Assembly (NCBI GenBank): GCA_963975575.1
Contig: CAXBHL010000002.1
Span: 1 to 64,000, forward strand
Length of the DNA stretch: 64,000 nucleotides
Direction of reading: 5' to 3'
Source of the DNA: UBA6054 sp963975575
GTDB lineage: Bacteria; Planctomycetota; Phycisphaerae; Phycisphaerales; UBA1924
Shown here piece after piece: positions 25,914 through 34,563 of this stretch. Made by a program: the position numbers and the translations under genes. The notes under the pieces were generated by a model that was not told where the DNA came from, did not search any database, and saw nothing but the letters and a program-made list of their open reading frames with translations. How positions within the stretch are numbered: the stretch's first letter is position 1; every line of letters starts with the position of its first letter.

Positions 25914-26045
25914 GCGGCCAGGGGTGTCGGAGGGGCGGTCCCGCGGGGGCGTTGGGCCGAAACCAGCGGGCCGATGGGCGGATTTCGGTATTCAGAAAAT
26001 CGATATTTTGGGAAAAATCCCGATGGCGGGCTGCTGGATTTCGGG

Positions 26046-26051
26046 TAGTCT
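26046..26051 (+). promoter_or_regulatory. Putative -10 box with AT-rich upstream patch
   Basis: GGGTAGTCT lies 78 nt before ATG 26124. About 25-60 nt upstream of it is an unusually AT-rich patch (25990-26018), including AAAATCGATATTTT and the small hairpin GGGAAAAATCCC, which could act as an UP-element or operator. Confidence 0.45.
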
Positions 26052-26123
26052 CACCCGCTGACCATTGCTCGGCGGCGTTCCTTGCCGTCGACCCATACCC
26101 ACCCCCCCTGCAGGAGAGTTGAC

Positions 26124-27473
26124 ATGTCCATTCGTTCGATCCGCGGCGCGGCCGCGGCCGCCCTCGCCTTCTCGGCGGGCGCCGCCATCGCCGGCTCGCC
26201 CGTCTGGTCCGCCACGCTGGGCACGCCCGGGATGGGCGGTTCCTACGTGGCCTCGTTCGCCGCGCACGACGACGGCACCGGCGCCGCCCTCTACGCGACC
26301 GGCTCGTTCACGGCCAACGGCGTCACGGGCGGCAACCTGATCGCCAAGTGGGACGGTTCGGCCTGGACCTCGGTCGGGGGCGGGCTCCAGAACCAGTACT
26401 CCAACACCATGAAGTCCTTCCAGGGCGACCTGATCGTCGGCGGCTACTTCGACAGCGCCGGCAGCGTGCCCGGCACGGCCAAGCTGGCCCGCTGGGACGG
26501 CGCCGCCTGGAACTCGATGGACGCGCAGGCCGAGTCGTTCCTCAGCTCGATCTGGGACCTGGAAGTCCACGATGACGGCTCGGGCGAGGCGCTGTACGTC
26601 GCCGGCAACTACGTGGCGCTGAACGGGCAGATCGGCCTGGACCACATCGCCCGCTGGGACGGCACGACCTACACCGCCGTCGGCGGGACCATCGGCGGCG
26701 CGGTGCCGCTGATCGTGCTCGACGTGCTCAGCGCCGACATCGGCGACGGCCCGGCGCTGTACGCCGCGGGCCGGTTCCTGACCATCGGCGGCGTGGTGGC
26801 CAGCAACATCGCCAAGTGGGACGGCACGGGCTGGCAGCCCCTGGGCGAGGGCATCACCCGCTCGAGCGGCTTTGCGCAGGGCTTCCACATGGCCGTGTTC
26901 GACGACGGCACCGGCACGGCCCTGTACGTCGGCGGCTCGTTCAACCGCATCAACGGCGGCGACGTGGTCAACAACATCGCCAAGTGGGACGGCACGACCT
27001 GGTCGCCCGTGGGCGACGGCTTCGACAGCGCGGTGCAGGAACTGACCGTGTTCGACGACGGCTCGGGCGCCAAGCTCTACGCCATGGGCAACTTCAACAA
27101 CACCGGCTCGACTCCCGCGGCCAAGATGGCCCGCTGGACCGGCACGGCGTGGGAGCCCCTGGGCGCCGGCGCCAGCGCCAACACCTTCGGCGCGATCGTC
27201 TTCGACGCGGGCGAGGGCGAGGCCCTGCACTTCGGCGGCAGCTTCACCACCGTGGACGGCGTGGCCTCCAACCGGGTGATCTCGCTGCTGAGCACCCCGG
27301 CGTGCGACGCGGACTTTGACGGCAACGGCGTGCTGAACTTCTTCGACGTGTCGGGGTTCATCGCGGCCTACAACGCCCAGGACGCCGCGGCCGACATCGC
27401 CGCCCCGTTCGGCGTGTTCAACTTCTTCGACATCTCGGCCTACATCGGCCTGTACAACGCGGGCTGCCCCTGA
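26124..27473 (+). CDS. Secreted WDG-repeat beta-propeller protein with dockerin-like tail
   Basis: This 449-residue protein starts at ATG 26124 with CAGGAGAG as ribosome binding site. The signal peptide (about 1-30) is followed by roughly seven blades of about 50 residues. Each blade carries a core like IAKWDGTGWQPLGEG and a strand such as DDGTGTALYVGGSF. This is a Kelch-like or delta-60-like propeller with no catalytic residues evident. The tail (394-449) has a canonical-type first loop (DFDGNGVLNFFD) and a degenerate second (DIAAPFGVFNFFD), ending NAGCP. Codon ends here favour C more than in the neighbours upstream. A strong terminator follows. Confidence 0.9.
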   Translation: MSIRSIRGAAAAALAFSAGAAIAGSPVWSATLGTPGMGGSYVASFAAHDDGTGAALYATGSFTANGVTGGNLIAKWDGSAWTSVGGGLQNQYSNTMKSFQGDLIVGGYFDSAGSVPGTAKLARWDGAAWNSMDAQAESFLSSIWDLEVHDDGSGEALYVAGNYVALNGQIGLDHIARWDGTTYTAVGGTIGGAVPLIVLDVLSADIGDGPALYAAGRFLTIGGVVASNIAKWDGTGWQPLGEGITRSSGFAQGFHMAVFDDGTGTALYVGGSFNRINGGDVVNNIAKWDGTTWSPVGDGFDSAVQELTVFDDGSGAKLYAMGNFNNTGSTPAAKMARWTGTAWEPLGAGASANTFGAIVFDAGEGEALHFGGSFTTVDGVASNRVISLLSTPACDADFDGNGVLNFFDVSGFIAAYNAQDAAADIAAPFGVFNFFDISAYIGLYNAGCP

Positions 27474-27536
27474 TCCCTGTCTGAACGGGAACAGGCCGCA
27501 CGGTCCGCGTTCGGGTGTTTCCGGCCTCCCTTCGGA

Positions 27537-27566
27537 CGCCCCCTCCAATCGGAGGGGGCGTTTTTT
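27537..27566 (+). terminator. Rho-independent terminator
   Basis: A perfect 10-bp stem CGCCCCCTCC/GGAGGGGGCG with loop AATC is followed by six Ts, 64 bp after the WDG-propeller gene stop. Confidence 0.95.
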
Positions 27567-27692
27567 CTTGTGCTTTCGCCCCCGAATGGTCATGATTCTC
27601 GTGCGTTCGGCCCGCTCTGGGTCCGGATGATGCGGCGAGCAGCCCCGGAACGGGGTCGGCGCCGCGCGTGGTAAACGGCGCGAGGGGATGGC

Positions 27693-29936
27693 ATGATGTG
27701 CGGGGCACGATCGTTGGTCGGTGTGTTCGGGGCGGTTCTCTTGGGTGTGTTCGTGTCGGGCGCCGGGGCCCAGGACGACCGCTGGATCGACACGCCGACC
27801 GGCTGGACCTACCTGTTGGGCGCGACCAGCTCAGACGTGAACAACCTGATCTCGGGCGGCCAGCGTGTGTTCAATATTGAGCGGACCGGGAACAACCAGT
27901 ACGACGCGATCGGCGTGACCAACTCGGGCGATTACGCCCACACGGGCTCGCAGGTGCTCTACGGGCAGTCGTTCTCGTCGCTCTCCTCGTACCTGAGCGC
28001 CTCCGGCCACCGCCTCCTCGACCTGGAGGCGTACGAGAGCGGGGGGACGGAGAACTTCGCGGCGGTGACCGTGCGGAACGGCGGCTCGACGGGCGTTTCT
28101 GGCTGGGGCTGGCTGTACCGGGCGTCACCGACGGCGATCAACAACTGGATCTCGGGCGCGAACCCCCCGCTGCGCCTGATCGACCTGGACGTGTACACGC
28201 TGGGCGGGACGGACTACTACACCGCGGTGGCGGTGGAGAACACCGGGGCGCAGCAGCAGGGGTGGTGGTACTACTACAACCAGACGGCGGCGCAGGTCAC
28301 GACGCTGCTGACCCAGAACGGGGCCCGGCTGGTGGACATCGAGGTGGACCGCGAGCCGACGCTCCAGAACCCGAACACGCTGTTCACCGTGATCATGGTG
28401 GACGACAACCCCGGCAGCGGCTGGTGGTACCCGTCGCTGACCACCGACCAGATCAATGAGGTGCTCGGCCAGACCGGCGGTCGCCTGACGTGCCTGACCC
28501 GGTACACCAACGCGTTCGGGCAGGTGCGGTACGCGGCGGCGCTGGTCGACAACGCCAACGCCGAGACGCGGCGGATCCGCGATCTGACCCGCGCGACCAT
28601 CCCGACGGGAGATTACGGCTTCAAGATCAAGGAGGTGGGCGGCGGCACGCTGGTGGCGCTGAACGAGCACTTCGTCTTCGAGCCGGCCAGCCAGATGAAG
28701 ATCCTCCACGCGGCGTACGCGATGCGCCGCGTCAGCCTGGGGCTCGACAGCCTCGACAACACGGTCGTCGTGAACACGGGCACGGACAGCGGTCAATCGT
28801 GCCCGTACTCCGTCAGCCCGACCTCGCCGACGCTGCGGACGACGATGCAGCAGATGCTCCGCCCGAGTTCGAACCATCACACCGAGGCGCTGCGCCAGCG
28901 GTACGGCACGACGAACCTAAACAACTACGCGACGGCGATCGGGCTTTCCGACGTCCGGCTGAACCACACGCTCGGTTGCCTGTGCTCTTCTTTGAACTTC
29001 AACACGTTCACGTCGCGGGACGCCGTGTCGATGTACGAGCAGATCGCGGACGGAACGCTGTTCGGGATGGATCTCAAGGACGAGCTGTTCTCGATCATGT
29101 CGAACTACGACGAGTTGGGGAATCCGCGCGTGGACGCGGTGATGAACCAGGAGTTCGACCTGACGGGCCTGACCCCGACCGAGCGGGCCGCCTTCCGCGC
29201 CGCGTTCAATCAGGCGAACAAGGGCGGGTCGTACACCTGCGGGTCCGGCGGGTCGAGCCCGAGGCGGTGGCGGACGGACGCGGGCTGGGCGACGATCCCG
29301 TTCAAGACGGCGGCGCCGTTCTATCTTCAGTTTGATCGCGAGTACGCGATGTCGATTTTCCTCAATGACTCGGCCGATCCTTCTTCGGCCACCGACGAGA
29401 TCTACAACATCTTCTACGAGCTGATCCGGCTGCCGCTCCGCGCGGCCATGCAGTCCTGGGACGCGGCCTGCGATCCGGACGGCATCCTGTTCCATCCGCA
29501 GGATGACACGGTCGTGGAGGGCGACGACGCCGGGTTCTCCGTCACCGTCCTCGCGCGGCCCGGGTCGCGCGACTACCGCTGGCAGAAGCTGATCAGCGGG
29601 TCGTGGACGAGCCTCTTCAACGGCGTGGGGTACGCGGGGACGGACACCGCCGACCTGACGGTGTTCAACGCACAGCCCGACGACGCCGGTCAGTACCGCG
29701 TTCGGATCACCAAGGAGTGCGGCCAGACCGTCTCCCAGCCCGCCACGCTGGAAGTCACGGTCGGGTGCACCGCGGACTTTGACAACAACGGGGTGCTGAA
29801 CTTCTTCGACGTGGCGGCGTTCATCGACGCGTACAACACGCAGAGCCCGGCGGCCGACCTGGCGGCGCCGTTCGGCGTGCTGAACTTCTTCGACGTGGCC
29901 GCGTTCATCTCGGCCTACAACGCGGGCTGCCCGTGA
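27693..29936 (+). CDS. Polyglycine-hydrolase-like serine hydrolase with dockerin-like tail
   Basis: This 747-residue protein starts at ATG 27693 (second ATG adjacent) and has a signal peptide ending at GAGAQ. The N-terminal region (about 60-305) holds about five repeats built around aromatic motifs such as GWGWLYRAS, GWWYYYNQTAAQVTTLL and GWWYPSLTTDQINEVL. This is the pattern of bacterial tandem repeat domain 1, known from fungal polyglycine hydrolases. A class A beta-lactamase-like domain follows, with SxxK at Ser333-Lys336 (SQMK) and SxN at Ser392-Asn394 (SSN). Then come an Ig-like domain (about 597-690) and a tail (692-747; first loop DFDNNGVLNFFD, second degenerate) ending NAGCP. It is probably a secreted endopeptidase or esterase rather than a beta-lactamase. 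Confidence 0.87.
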   Translation: MMCGARSLVGVFGAVLLGVFVSGAGAQDDRWIDTPTGWTYLLGATSSDVNNLISGGQRVFNIERTGNNQYDAIGVTNSGDYAHTGSQVLYGQSFSSLSSYLSASGHRLLDLEAYESGGTENFAAVTVRNGGSTGVSGWGWLYRASPTAINNWISGANPPLRLIDLDVYTLGGTDYYTAVAVENTGAQQQGWWYYYNQTAAQVTTLLTQNGARLVDIEVDREPTLQNPNTLFTVIMVDDNPGSGWWYPSLTTDQINEVLGQTGGRLTCLTRYTNAFGQVRYAAALVDNANAETRRIRDLTRATIPTGDYGFKIKEVGGGTLVALNEHFVFEPASQMKILHAAYAMRRVSLGLDSLDNTVVVNTGTDSGQSCPYSVSPTSPTLRTTMQQMLRPSSNHHTEALRQRYGTTNLNNYATAIGLSDVRLNHTLGCLCSSLNFNTFTSRDAVSMYEQIADGTLFGMDLKDELFSIMSNYDELGNPRVDAVMNQEFDLTGLTPTERAAFRAAFNQANKGGSYTCGSGGSSPRRWRTDAGWATIPFKTAAPFYLQFDREYAMSIFLNDSADPSSATDEIYNIFYELIRLPLRAAMQSWDAACDPDGILFHPQDDTVVEGDDAGFSVTVLARPGSRDYRWQKLISGSWTSLFNGVGYAGTDTADLTVFNAQPDDAGQYRVRITKECGQTVSQPATLEVTVGCTADFDNNGVLNFFDVAAFIDAYNTQSPAADLAAPFGVLNFFDVAAFISAYNAGCP

Positions 29937-30021
29937 GATGATCGGTCCGGGCGGCCCGGCCGGCGCCCGCGGTCGGGGTTGGCCGATCTTTGATCGGGCC
30001 AGCGGGTCCAGGATCGAGTTT

Positions 30022-30057
30022 GGCCCCCGGGGAACTCTCCCCGGGGCCGTTTTTGTT
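30022..30057 (+). terminator. Rho-independent terminator
   Basis: The G/C-rich arms GGCCCCCGGGGA and TCCCCGGGGCC, with one bulged C and loop ACTC, are followed by GTTTTTGTT. The site lies 86 bp after the serine hydrolase gene stop. Confidence 0.85.
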
Positions 30058-30102
30058 CGTGGGACGGGCCCCGACGCCCTTGGGGGTTTGGCGGGGTTCT
30101 GG

Positions 30103-30108
30103 TACGAT
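30103..30108 (+). promoter_or_regulatory. Putative -10 box (TACGAT) of a three-gene operon
   Basis: CTGGTACGATCGGGG lies 63 nt before the GTG start at 30166. It is the only promoter-like site ahead of the overlapping genes 30166-34222. Confidence 0.45.
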
Positions 30109-30165
30109 CGGGGTCGCGGAAGCCTGATGTGTTCGAGAGGCCCCGAGCGGCCGGAGGAGAGAATC

Positions 30166-31623
30166 GTGTCCCAGCGTTGTGCTTGTGTTTCGCGTCCCGT
30201 CCTGTTCACGCTGGCCGCGGGGATGCCCTTGGCCGTGGCCTCCGGCCTCGCGCACGCCCAGGCGGCGGTCGAGGTCAGCGCCGACGGCCTGACCACCGTG
30301 CACCTGAAGGGGCTGCGCCCCGTGTCGGCCGGCTGGACCCCCCGCGGCTCGGCGGTCCCATTCCCGACCACGCCCGACCAGACGGTCCAGCTGCGACGCC
30401 AGATCGGCGGCCTGCAGATCGCCGACGTCAACAACGACGGCCACAACGACCTCATCGCCGTCTGCTACATCTCCCAGAGTTTTCCGGCCTACCTCGACTG
30501 GAAAGACATGATCTTCTTCGGCACCGGCGCGGGCATCCAGACGACGCCGGGTTGGCTCTCCGCCGTCGAGACGCACACGGGCGATGTTCAGGTCGGTGAT
30601 GTCAACAACGACGGATGGACCGACATCGTCACCATCCACGGCGGCGGCCTGCGACGCGACACCGTCCGCATGTACGCCGGCGGTCCCGGCGGCATGCCCA
30701 CCAGCCCGACATACACCTCCAATACCGCCAACACCGGCTGGGGCACGTCCGGCGTGCTGGCCGACATCGATCAGGACGGCTTCGACGAGCTGGTCACCAC
30801 CAACCAGGGCCTCTCGCCCGATCCGTTCCGTCCGATGCTGATGTTCGGCAACAACGGGGGGACGCTGACGACGGGGTCGATCTGGCAGTCCGCCGAGCAG
30901 TCGATCCAGAACGGCATCGCCGCGGTCGATCTGAACAACGACGGCTTCCCGGACATCGGCGTGGCCAAATGGGTCAACTTCCAGAGCGGAATCTACCTGA
31001 ACAACGCCGGCACGCTGGCGACCACCCCCGACGCGACCGTCGGCACGACGGGCACGGACAAGGGCGTGGCCTTCGCCGACATCGACCAGGACGGCCTCAT
31101 CGAAATGGCCGTGGGCGGCAGCCCGACCACGATCTATGACTACGCACCCGGTGCGCTCACCCCGTACTTCACCTCGAACCCACCCTTCAGCGGGCCGCAG
31201 GAGGTCATGCTGGTCGACGTCAACGGCGACGGCTGGGAGGACCTGCTGGAGGTCCACTTCTCCGACGGGCGGGCACATATCTACCTGAACAACAACGGCG
31301 TGCACAGCGGCACACCCGACTGGACGTTCGACGCCACCGAGGTCGGCACGTCGCTGGCCTTCGGCGACCTCAACGGCGACGGCCTCGGCGATCTGGTGAT
31401 CGGCTACTCGGGCAACACCTGCATCCGCGTGTTCTTCCAGATCCCGCGGGCGTGCCCGGCCGACATCGACGGCAACGGCCTGCTCAACTTCTTCGACGTC
31501 AGCGGCTACCTCGCGCTCTACAACGCCCAGGACGCCGCGGCGGACCTCGCGTCGCCCTTCGGCGTGTTCAACTTCTTCGACATCTCGGCCTATCTCGCGT
31601 TGTACAACGCCGGATGCCCATGA
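30166..31623 (+). CDS. Secreted VCBS-repeat protein with dockerin-like tail
   Basis: This 485-residue protein starts at GTG 30166, chosen because GGAGGAGAG precedes it; an in-frame ATG at 30127 would give a less typical signal sequence. The signal peptide ends near AHAQ. Seven or so VCBS/FG-GAP repeats follow with cores DVNNDGHNDL, DVNNDGWTDI, DIDQDGFDEL, DLNNDGFPDI, DIDQDGLIEM, DVNGDGWEDL and DLNGDGLGDL. This forms a calcium-binding propeller with no active site seen. The tail (430-485) has a canonical first loop (DIDGNGLLNFFD) and a degenerate second (DLASPFGVFNFFD), ending NAGCP. The stop codon region overlaps an ATG of the next frame (ATGA), so translation of the following hydrolase is probably coupled. 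Confidence 0.9.
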   Translation: MSQRCACVSRPVLFTLAAGMPLAVASGLAHAQAAVEVSADGLTTVHLKGLRPVSAGWTPRGSAVPFPTTPDQTVQLRRQIGGLQIADVNNDGHNDLIAVCYISQSFPAYLDWKDMIFFGTGAGIQTTPGWLSAVETHTGDVQVGDVNNDGWTDIVTIHGGGLRRDTVRMYAGGPGGMPTSPTYTSNTANTGWGTSGVLADIDQDGFDELVTTNQGLSPDPFRPMLMFGNNGGTLTTGSIWQSAEQSIQNGIAAVDLNNDGFPDIGVAKWVNFQSGIYLNNAGTLATTPDATVGTTGTDKGVAFADIDQDGLIEMAVGGSPTTIYDYAPGALTPYFTSNPPFSGPQEVMLVDVNGDGWEDLLEVHFSDGRAHIYLNNNGVHSGTPDWTFDATEVGTSLAFGDLNGDGLGDLVIGYSGNTCIRVFFQIPRACPADIDGNGLLNFFDVSGYLALYNAQDAAADLASPFGVFNFFDISAYLALYNAGCP

Positions 31624-31646
31624 CGCAGCCGACCGGAGGTCGACCC

Positions 31647-33500
31647 GTGCGAGACATGTTCGCGGCACTGCTGGCCCTCCTCGTCGCGTCGGCCAACGCC
31701 GCGGGCGGACCCGCGGCCATCAAGCAGGTCGCGGCGCCCCCGGACGACATCGTGTCCGGCGTGGTCACCCTGCCCGATCCGGCGACCCTCGGCGTCCGAT
31801 CGCGGACCGCCCTGCTCCCCGTCCGCCTCACGCCGTCCGATGAGGGCGGCTGGGCGTGGACCGGCGTGATCGAACTCGCGTCCGACCGGGACGCGTCGCT
31901 GGCGGTGCTCTCCGAGCGGCCATGGACGCTGGCCGTGACGCAGCCCGGCACCGTCCGACCGGAGGATCTCGCCGGCCTCGAGACCACCGCCGCGCGCGGG
32001 GTGCTGCCGGCATCGCTCGCCGAAGCTCATGCCGGACGCATCTGGCTGCGAGGCCAGAAGCCGGGCCCCCGCGTGGTCACGGTGCGTTCGGACCGGCCGG
32101 GCGAGGGATTCCTGCTGGTGGACGCGGGCGGCGAAGCCGGCCTTTACACCCACCCCACGACCCTCCGCCGCGTGGTCGGTGAGCCGATCGGGCTGCGCGC
32201 GTGGCTCGACGGCGCCCGCGTCACCGGCGTGTCCGCGGTGGTGTCCGGGCCGGACGGTGTCCGCCGCACGATCCACGCCGACCAGGACGGGGTGATCCGG
32301 TTCACGCCGCAACGGGCCGGACCGCACGCCGTCCGGGTCGAGGCCCGGGGCGTCGATGCGGACGGCCGCGCGGTGGTGCTGACCACCCAGCACCTCGTGG
32401 AGGTCGCCCACGCGTCCCCGCCGCTCGCCGTGACCGGCATCGAGCCGCAAGACGGCGTGCTGACCGTCCGTCTCGGCGGCCCGTCCGCCGCTCGGTCGAT
32501 CACCGCCGCCGAGGTCTGGGGCCGCGTGGACGGCGCGGCCGTCCCCGTGTGCTGGGTCTCGCGTCTGGGCGAGGGCGAACGCTCGCTGGCCATCGACCTG
32601 CGGTGGATCGCGATGGCCGGCGTGGACCCCGCGTCGCTCGAACTGCGCAACGTGCGAGAGCACGATGTCGGGTCGTACGCGCTCGTCGCGCACGAGAGCG
32701 TGCTGCCGATCCAGGCCGCGGGCCTGACGCTGCCGCCGCCGCCCGACGCCCCCGAACGCGGCATGCTCACCGGGGTGGCCGGGGCTGAGCGGCTCGAGAG
32801 CCCGCTGGTCGAAGCGCCGCGGTCGCGGGCCGTCTCGCCGGGCCACCAGCTGCTGCTGGTGCACGGCTACTGCTCGGGCGGCAATCCGTTCACCGTCTCG
32901 CACTTCACCGGCGACGTGAGCATCTTCGACGATCCCAACCAGAGCCGCACGCTCGACGCGTTCGCCCAGTTGCTTCTCTCGCAGGGGTCGGCGGCCAAGT
33001 CATTCGGCGTGGTCGGGCACAGCCAGGGACCCATGGCGGCGCTCCATCTCTACACGTACTACTGGAGCGGCCTCGACTGGGCACAGGGTCCGAGGCTGAT
33101 CCAGGCCGTCGGTGCCCCGTTCCAAGGCACGCCCCTGGCGGGCAACGCCGCGGTGCTCGGCCAGATCTTCGGCGCCGGCTGCGGCTCCAACGCCGACCTG
33201 ACCTACGCCGGCGCGGGGGCGTGGCTCTCGCTCATCCCCACCTGGGCCCGGCAGGAAGTCTGGTACTGGACCACCTCGTTCAACGACCGCCCCTTCCTGT
33301 ACGACTACTGCAACATCATCACCGACCTGTTCCTCAGCGACCCGGACGACGGCGTCATCGAGCGCGACCGCGGCCAGCTCCCGGGCGCGACCAACCGCGG
33401 CCACCGCGAGGGCTGGTGCCACACCGCCGGCATGCGCGATCCCGCCCAGACCACCGACACCTCCCGCAACGCCGAGATGAACGCGGAGGCCCGCCGATGA
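31647..33500 (+). CDS. Secreted alpha/beta hydrolase, no dockerin-like tail
   Basis: This protein has 617 residues from GTG 31647, which has GGAGG at ideal spacing; an ATG at 31620 overlaps the preceding stop and would add nine residues. A signal peptide (VRDMFAALLALLVASANAAG) is followed by about 340 residues of beta-sandwich domains, then an alpha/beta hydrolase domain. This opens LLLVHGYCSGGNPF and carries the nucleophile elbow GHSQG (Ser459), with GAPFQGTPLAG and a late His in RGHREGWCH as possible triad members. The layout recalls 'conditioned medium factor' lipase-like proteins, but I am not certain. It ends in charged residues and has no NAGCP tail. Its stop overlaps the ATG of the next gene. 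Confidence 0.85.
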   Translation: MRDMFAALLALLVASANAAGGPAAIKQVAAPPDDIVSGVVTLPDPATLGVRSRTALLPVRLTPSDEGGWAWTGVIELASDRDASLAVLSERPWTLAVTQPGTVRPEDLAGLETTAARGVLPASLAEAHAGRIWLRGQKPGPRVVTVRSDRPGEGFLLVDAGGEAGLYTHPTTLRRVVGEPIGLRAWLDGARVTGVSAVVSGPDGVRRTIHADQDGVIRFTPQRAGPHAVRVEARGVDADGRAVVLTTQHLVEVAHASPPLAVTGIEPQDGVLTVRLGGPSAARSITAAEVWGRVDGAAVPVCWVSRLGEGERSLAIDLRWIAMAGVDPASLELRNVREHDVGSYALVAHESVLPIQAAGLTLPPPPDAPERGMLTGVAGAERLESPLVEAPRSRAVSPGHQLLLVHGYCSGGNPFTVSHFTGDVSIFDDPNQSRTLDAFAQLLLSQGSAAKSFGVVGHSQGPMAALHLYTYYWSGLDWAQGPRLIQAVGAPFQGTPLAGNAAVLGQIFGAGCGSNADLTYAGAGAWLSLIPTWARQEVWYWTTSFNDRPFLYDYCNIITDLFLSDPDDGVIERDRGQLPGATNRGHREGWCHTAGMRDPAQTTDTSRNAEMNAEARR

Positions 33501-34222
33501 TCCCCGCGCATCGAGCCACGATGCTTCTCGCCCCGCTGCTGCTGGCCGCCCCCGTTGCGATGTCCGGCGATCGTGTGGTCTGCGTGGATGTGCCGGTGGC
33601 GATCCCCGACAACAACCCGGACGGCGTTGCTGTCTCGCTCGATGTCGGCAACGCATCGGGCCTGTCCGTGACTCAGGTTCGGCTGGATCTGGTCGCCACA
33701 CACCCCTGGGTTGGTGACCTGCGGGTGGTCCTGACCGCGCCGTCGGGCGCCATGGTCGTGCTGCTCGACCGACCGGGCATGCCCAGCGTCGGTTTTCCCG
33801 GCCCCTTCGGTTGCGGCGGCGACAACATCGATGCGACCTTCATCGATTCCGCGACGGCAGACGCAGAGTCGACCTGCTCAACCACCCTCGTGCCGGTGCT
33901 CTCCGATCCGCTCCGTCCGCTCGAACCGCTGGCCGCGTTCGAGGGCGGAGCCGCCGAAGGGGTGTGGACGCTGACCGTGGCCGATCTGAGCGTGGCCGAC
34001 GCGGGCACGCTCGTCTCGGTCTGTCTGACTCTTTCCACCGCGCCCGCCTGCCCGGCGGATCTGGCCGAGCCGTTCGGCTCGCTGAACTTCTTCGACCTGG
34101 CGGCGTTCCTGTCGCTGTTCCAGACCGGCGACCCGGCGGCCGATCTGGCCGCGCCGACCGGGGTCTTCAACTTCTTCGATCTCTCCGCATACTTGAGCCT
34201 CTACAACGCCGGCTGCCCATAG
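33497..34222 (+). CDS. Secreted P-domain protein with dockerin-like tail
   Basis: This 241-residue protein starts at ATG 33497, which overlaps the upstream TGA by 4 bp (ATGA), indicating coupled translation. The signal peptide (about 1-23) is followed by a proprotein convertase P-domain (PF01483-like; about 30-180): VAIPDNNPDGVAVSLDV, THPWVGDLRVVLTAPSG, then EGVWTLTVADLSVADAGTL. A conserved Cys-rich insert holds FGCGGDNIDATF. Such domains usually stabilise attached proteases. Here it stands alone with a paired tail (185-241; DLAEPFGSLNFFD then DLAAPTGVFNFFD), so it may be an accessory surface module for the hydrolase made from the same operon. At DNA level the tail is nearly identical to that of the gene at 36052. 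Confidence 0.9.
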   Translation: MIPAHRATMLLAPLLLAAPVAMSGDRVVCVDVPVAIPDNNPDGVAVSLDVGNASGLSVTQVRLDLVATHPWVGDLRVVLTAPSGAMVVLLDRPGMPSVGFPGPFGCGGDNIDATFIDSATADAESTCSTTLVPVLSDPLRPLEPLAAFEGGAAEGVWTLTVADLSVADAGTLVSVCLTLSTAPACPADLAEPFGSLNFFDLAAFLSLFQTGDPAADLAAPTGVFNFFDLSAYLSLYNAGCP

Positions 34223-34563
34223 ACACCCCATTCATCAACCGTGGGGGTGGGTTGCTCTGGCCGGGCGCGGCTCGGGTGTAGTCAACGGTATCCACCTGAG
34301 CGCACACTTCGACGGGTGGAACGCGGGCTGAGCTCCAGAGCGGCTTCCGGCCTCAGCACGTTCGGCTCCTCGAGAGCGCGCGTGATCCGATGGCGGGTGG
34401 TGACAACTTTGGCCAAATGCAGAATCCGGCCGTGGTGTTGTCAAACACCTCTGGAAAACGCCGACGTCGAGTATACTGGATAGAAAGATCCGAATAAGGT
34501 AGGGCGTCTCGTCCATCGGATTCCACTGTTCTGGCCCCATCGGTGGCCCCGTCGGAGATTGCC
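34223..34563 (+). other. Intergenic region with inverted repeat and promoter
   Basis: This 341-bp gap has lower GC than its surroundings and no supported gene. It contains an inverted repeat TGACAAC (34401) and GTTGTCA (34437) separated by 29 nt, which could be an operator or a long hairpin. A near-consensus -10 box, TATACT, lies at 34472-34477. The next gene starts at 34564. Confidence 0.5.
34472..34477 (+). promoter_or_regulatory. Putative -10 box (TATACT)
   Basis: GAGTATACTGG lies 92 nt before ATG 34564 and 28 nt downstream of the inverted-repeat arm at 34437. It is the closest match to the sigma-70 consensus within the island. Confidence 0.55.

Noticed and set aside
27693..29936. Beta-lactamase conferring resistance
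   Set aside because: SxxK and SxN are present, but the Trp-rich repeats and the tail fit a polyglycine-hydrolase-like secreted enzyme better than a resistance enzyme.
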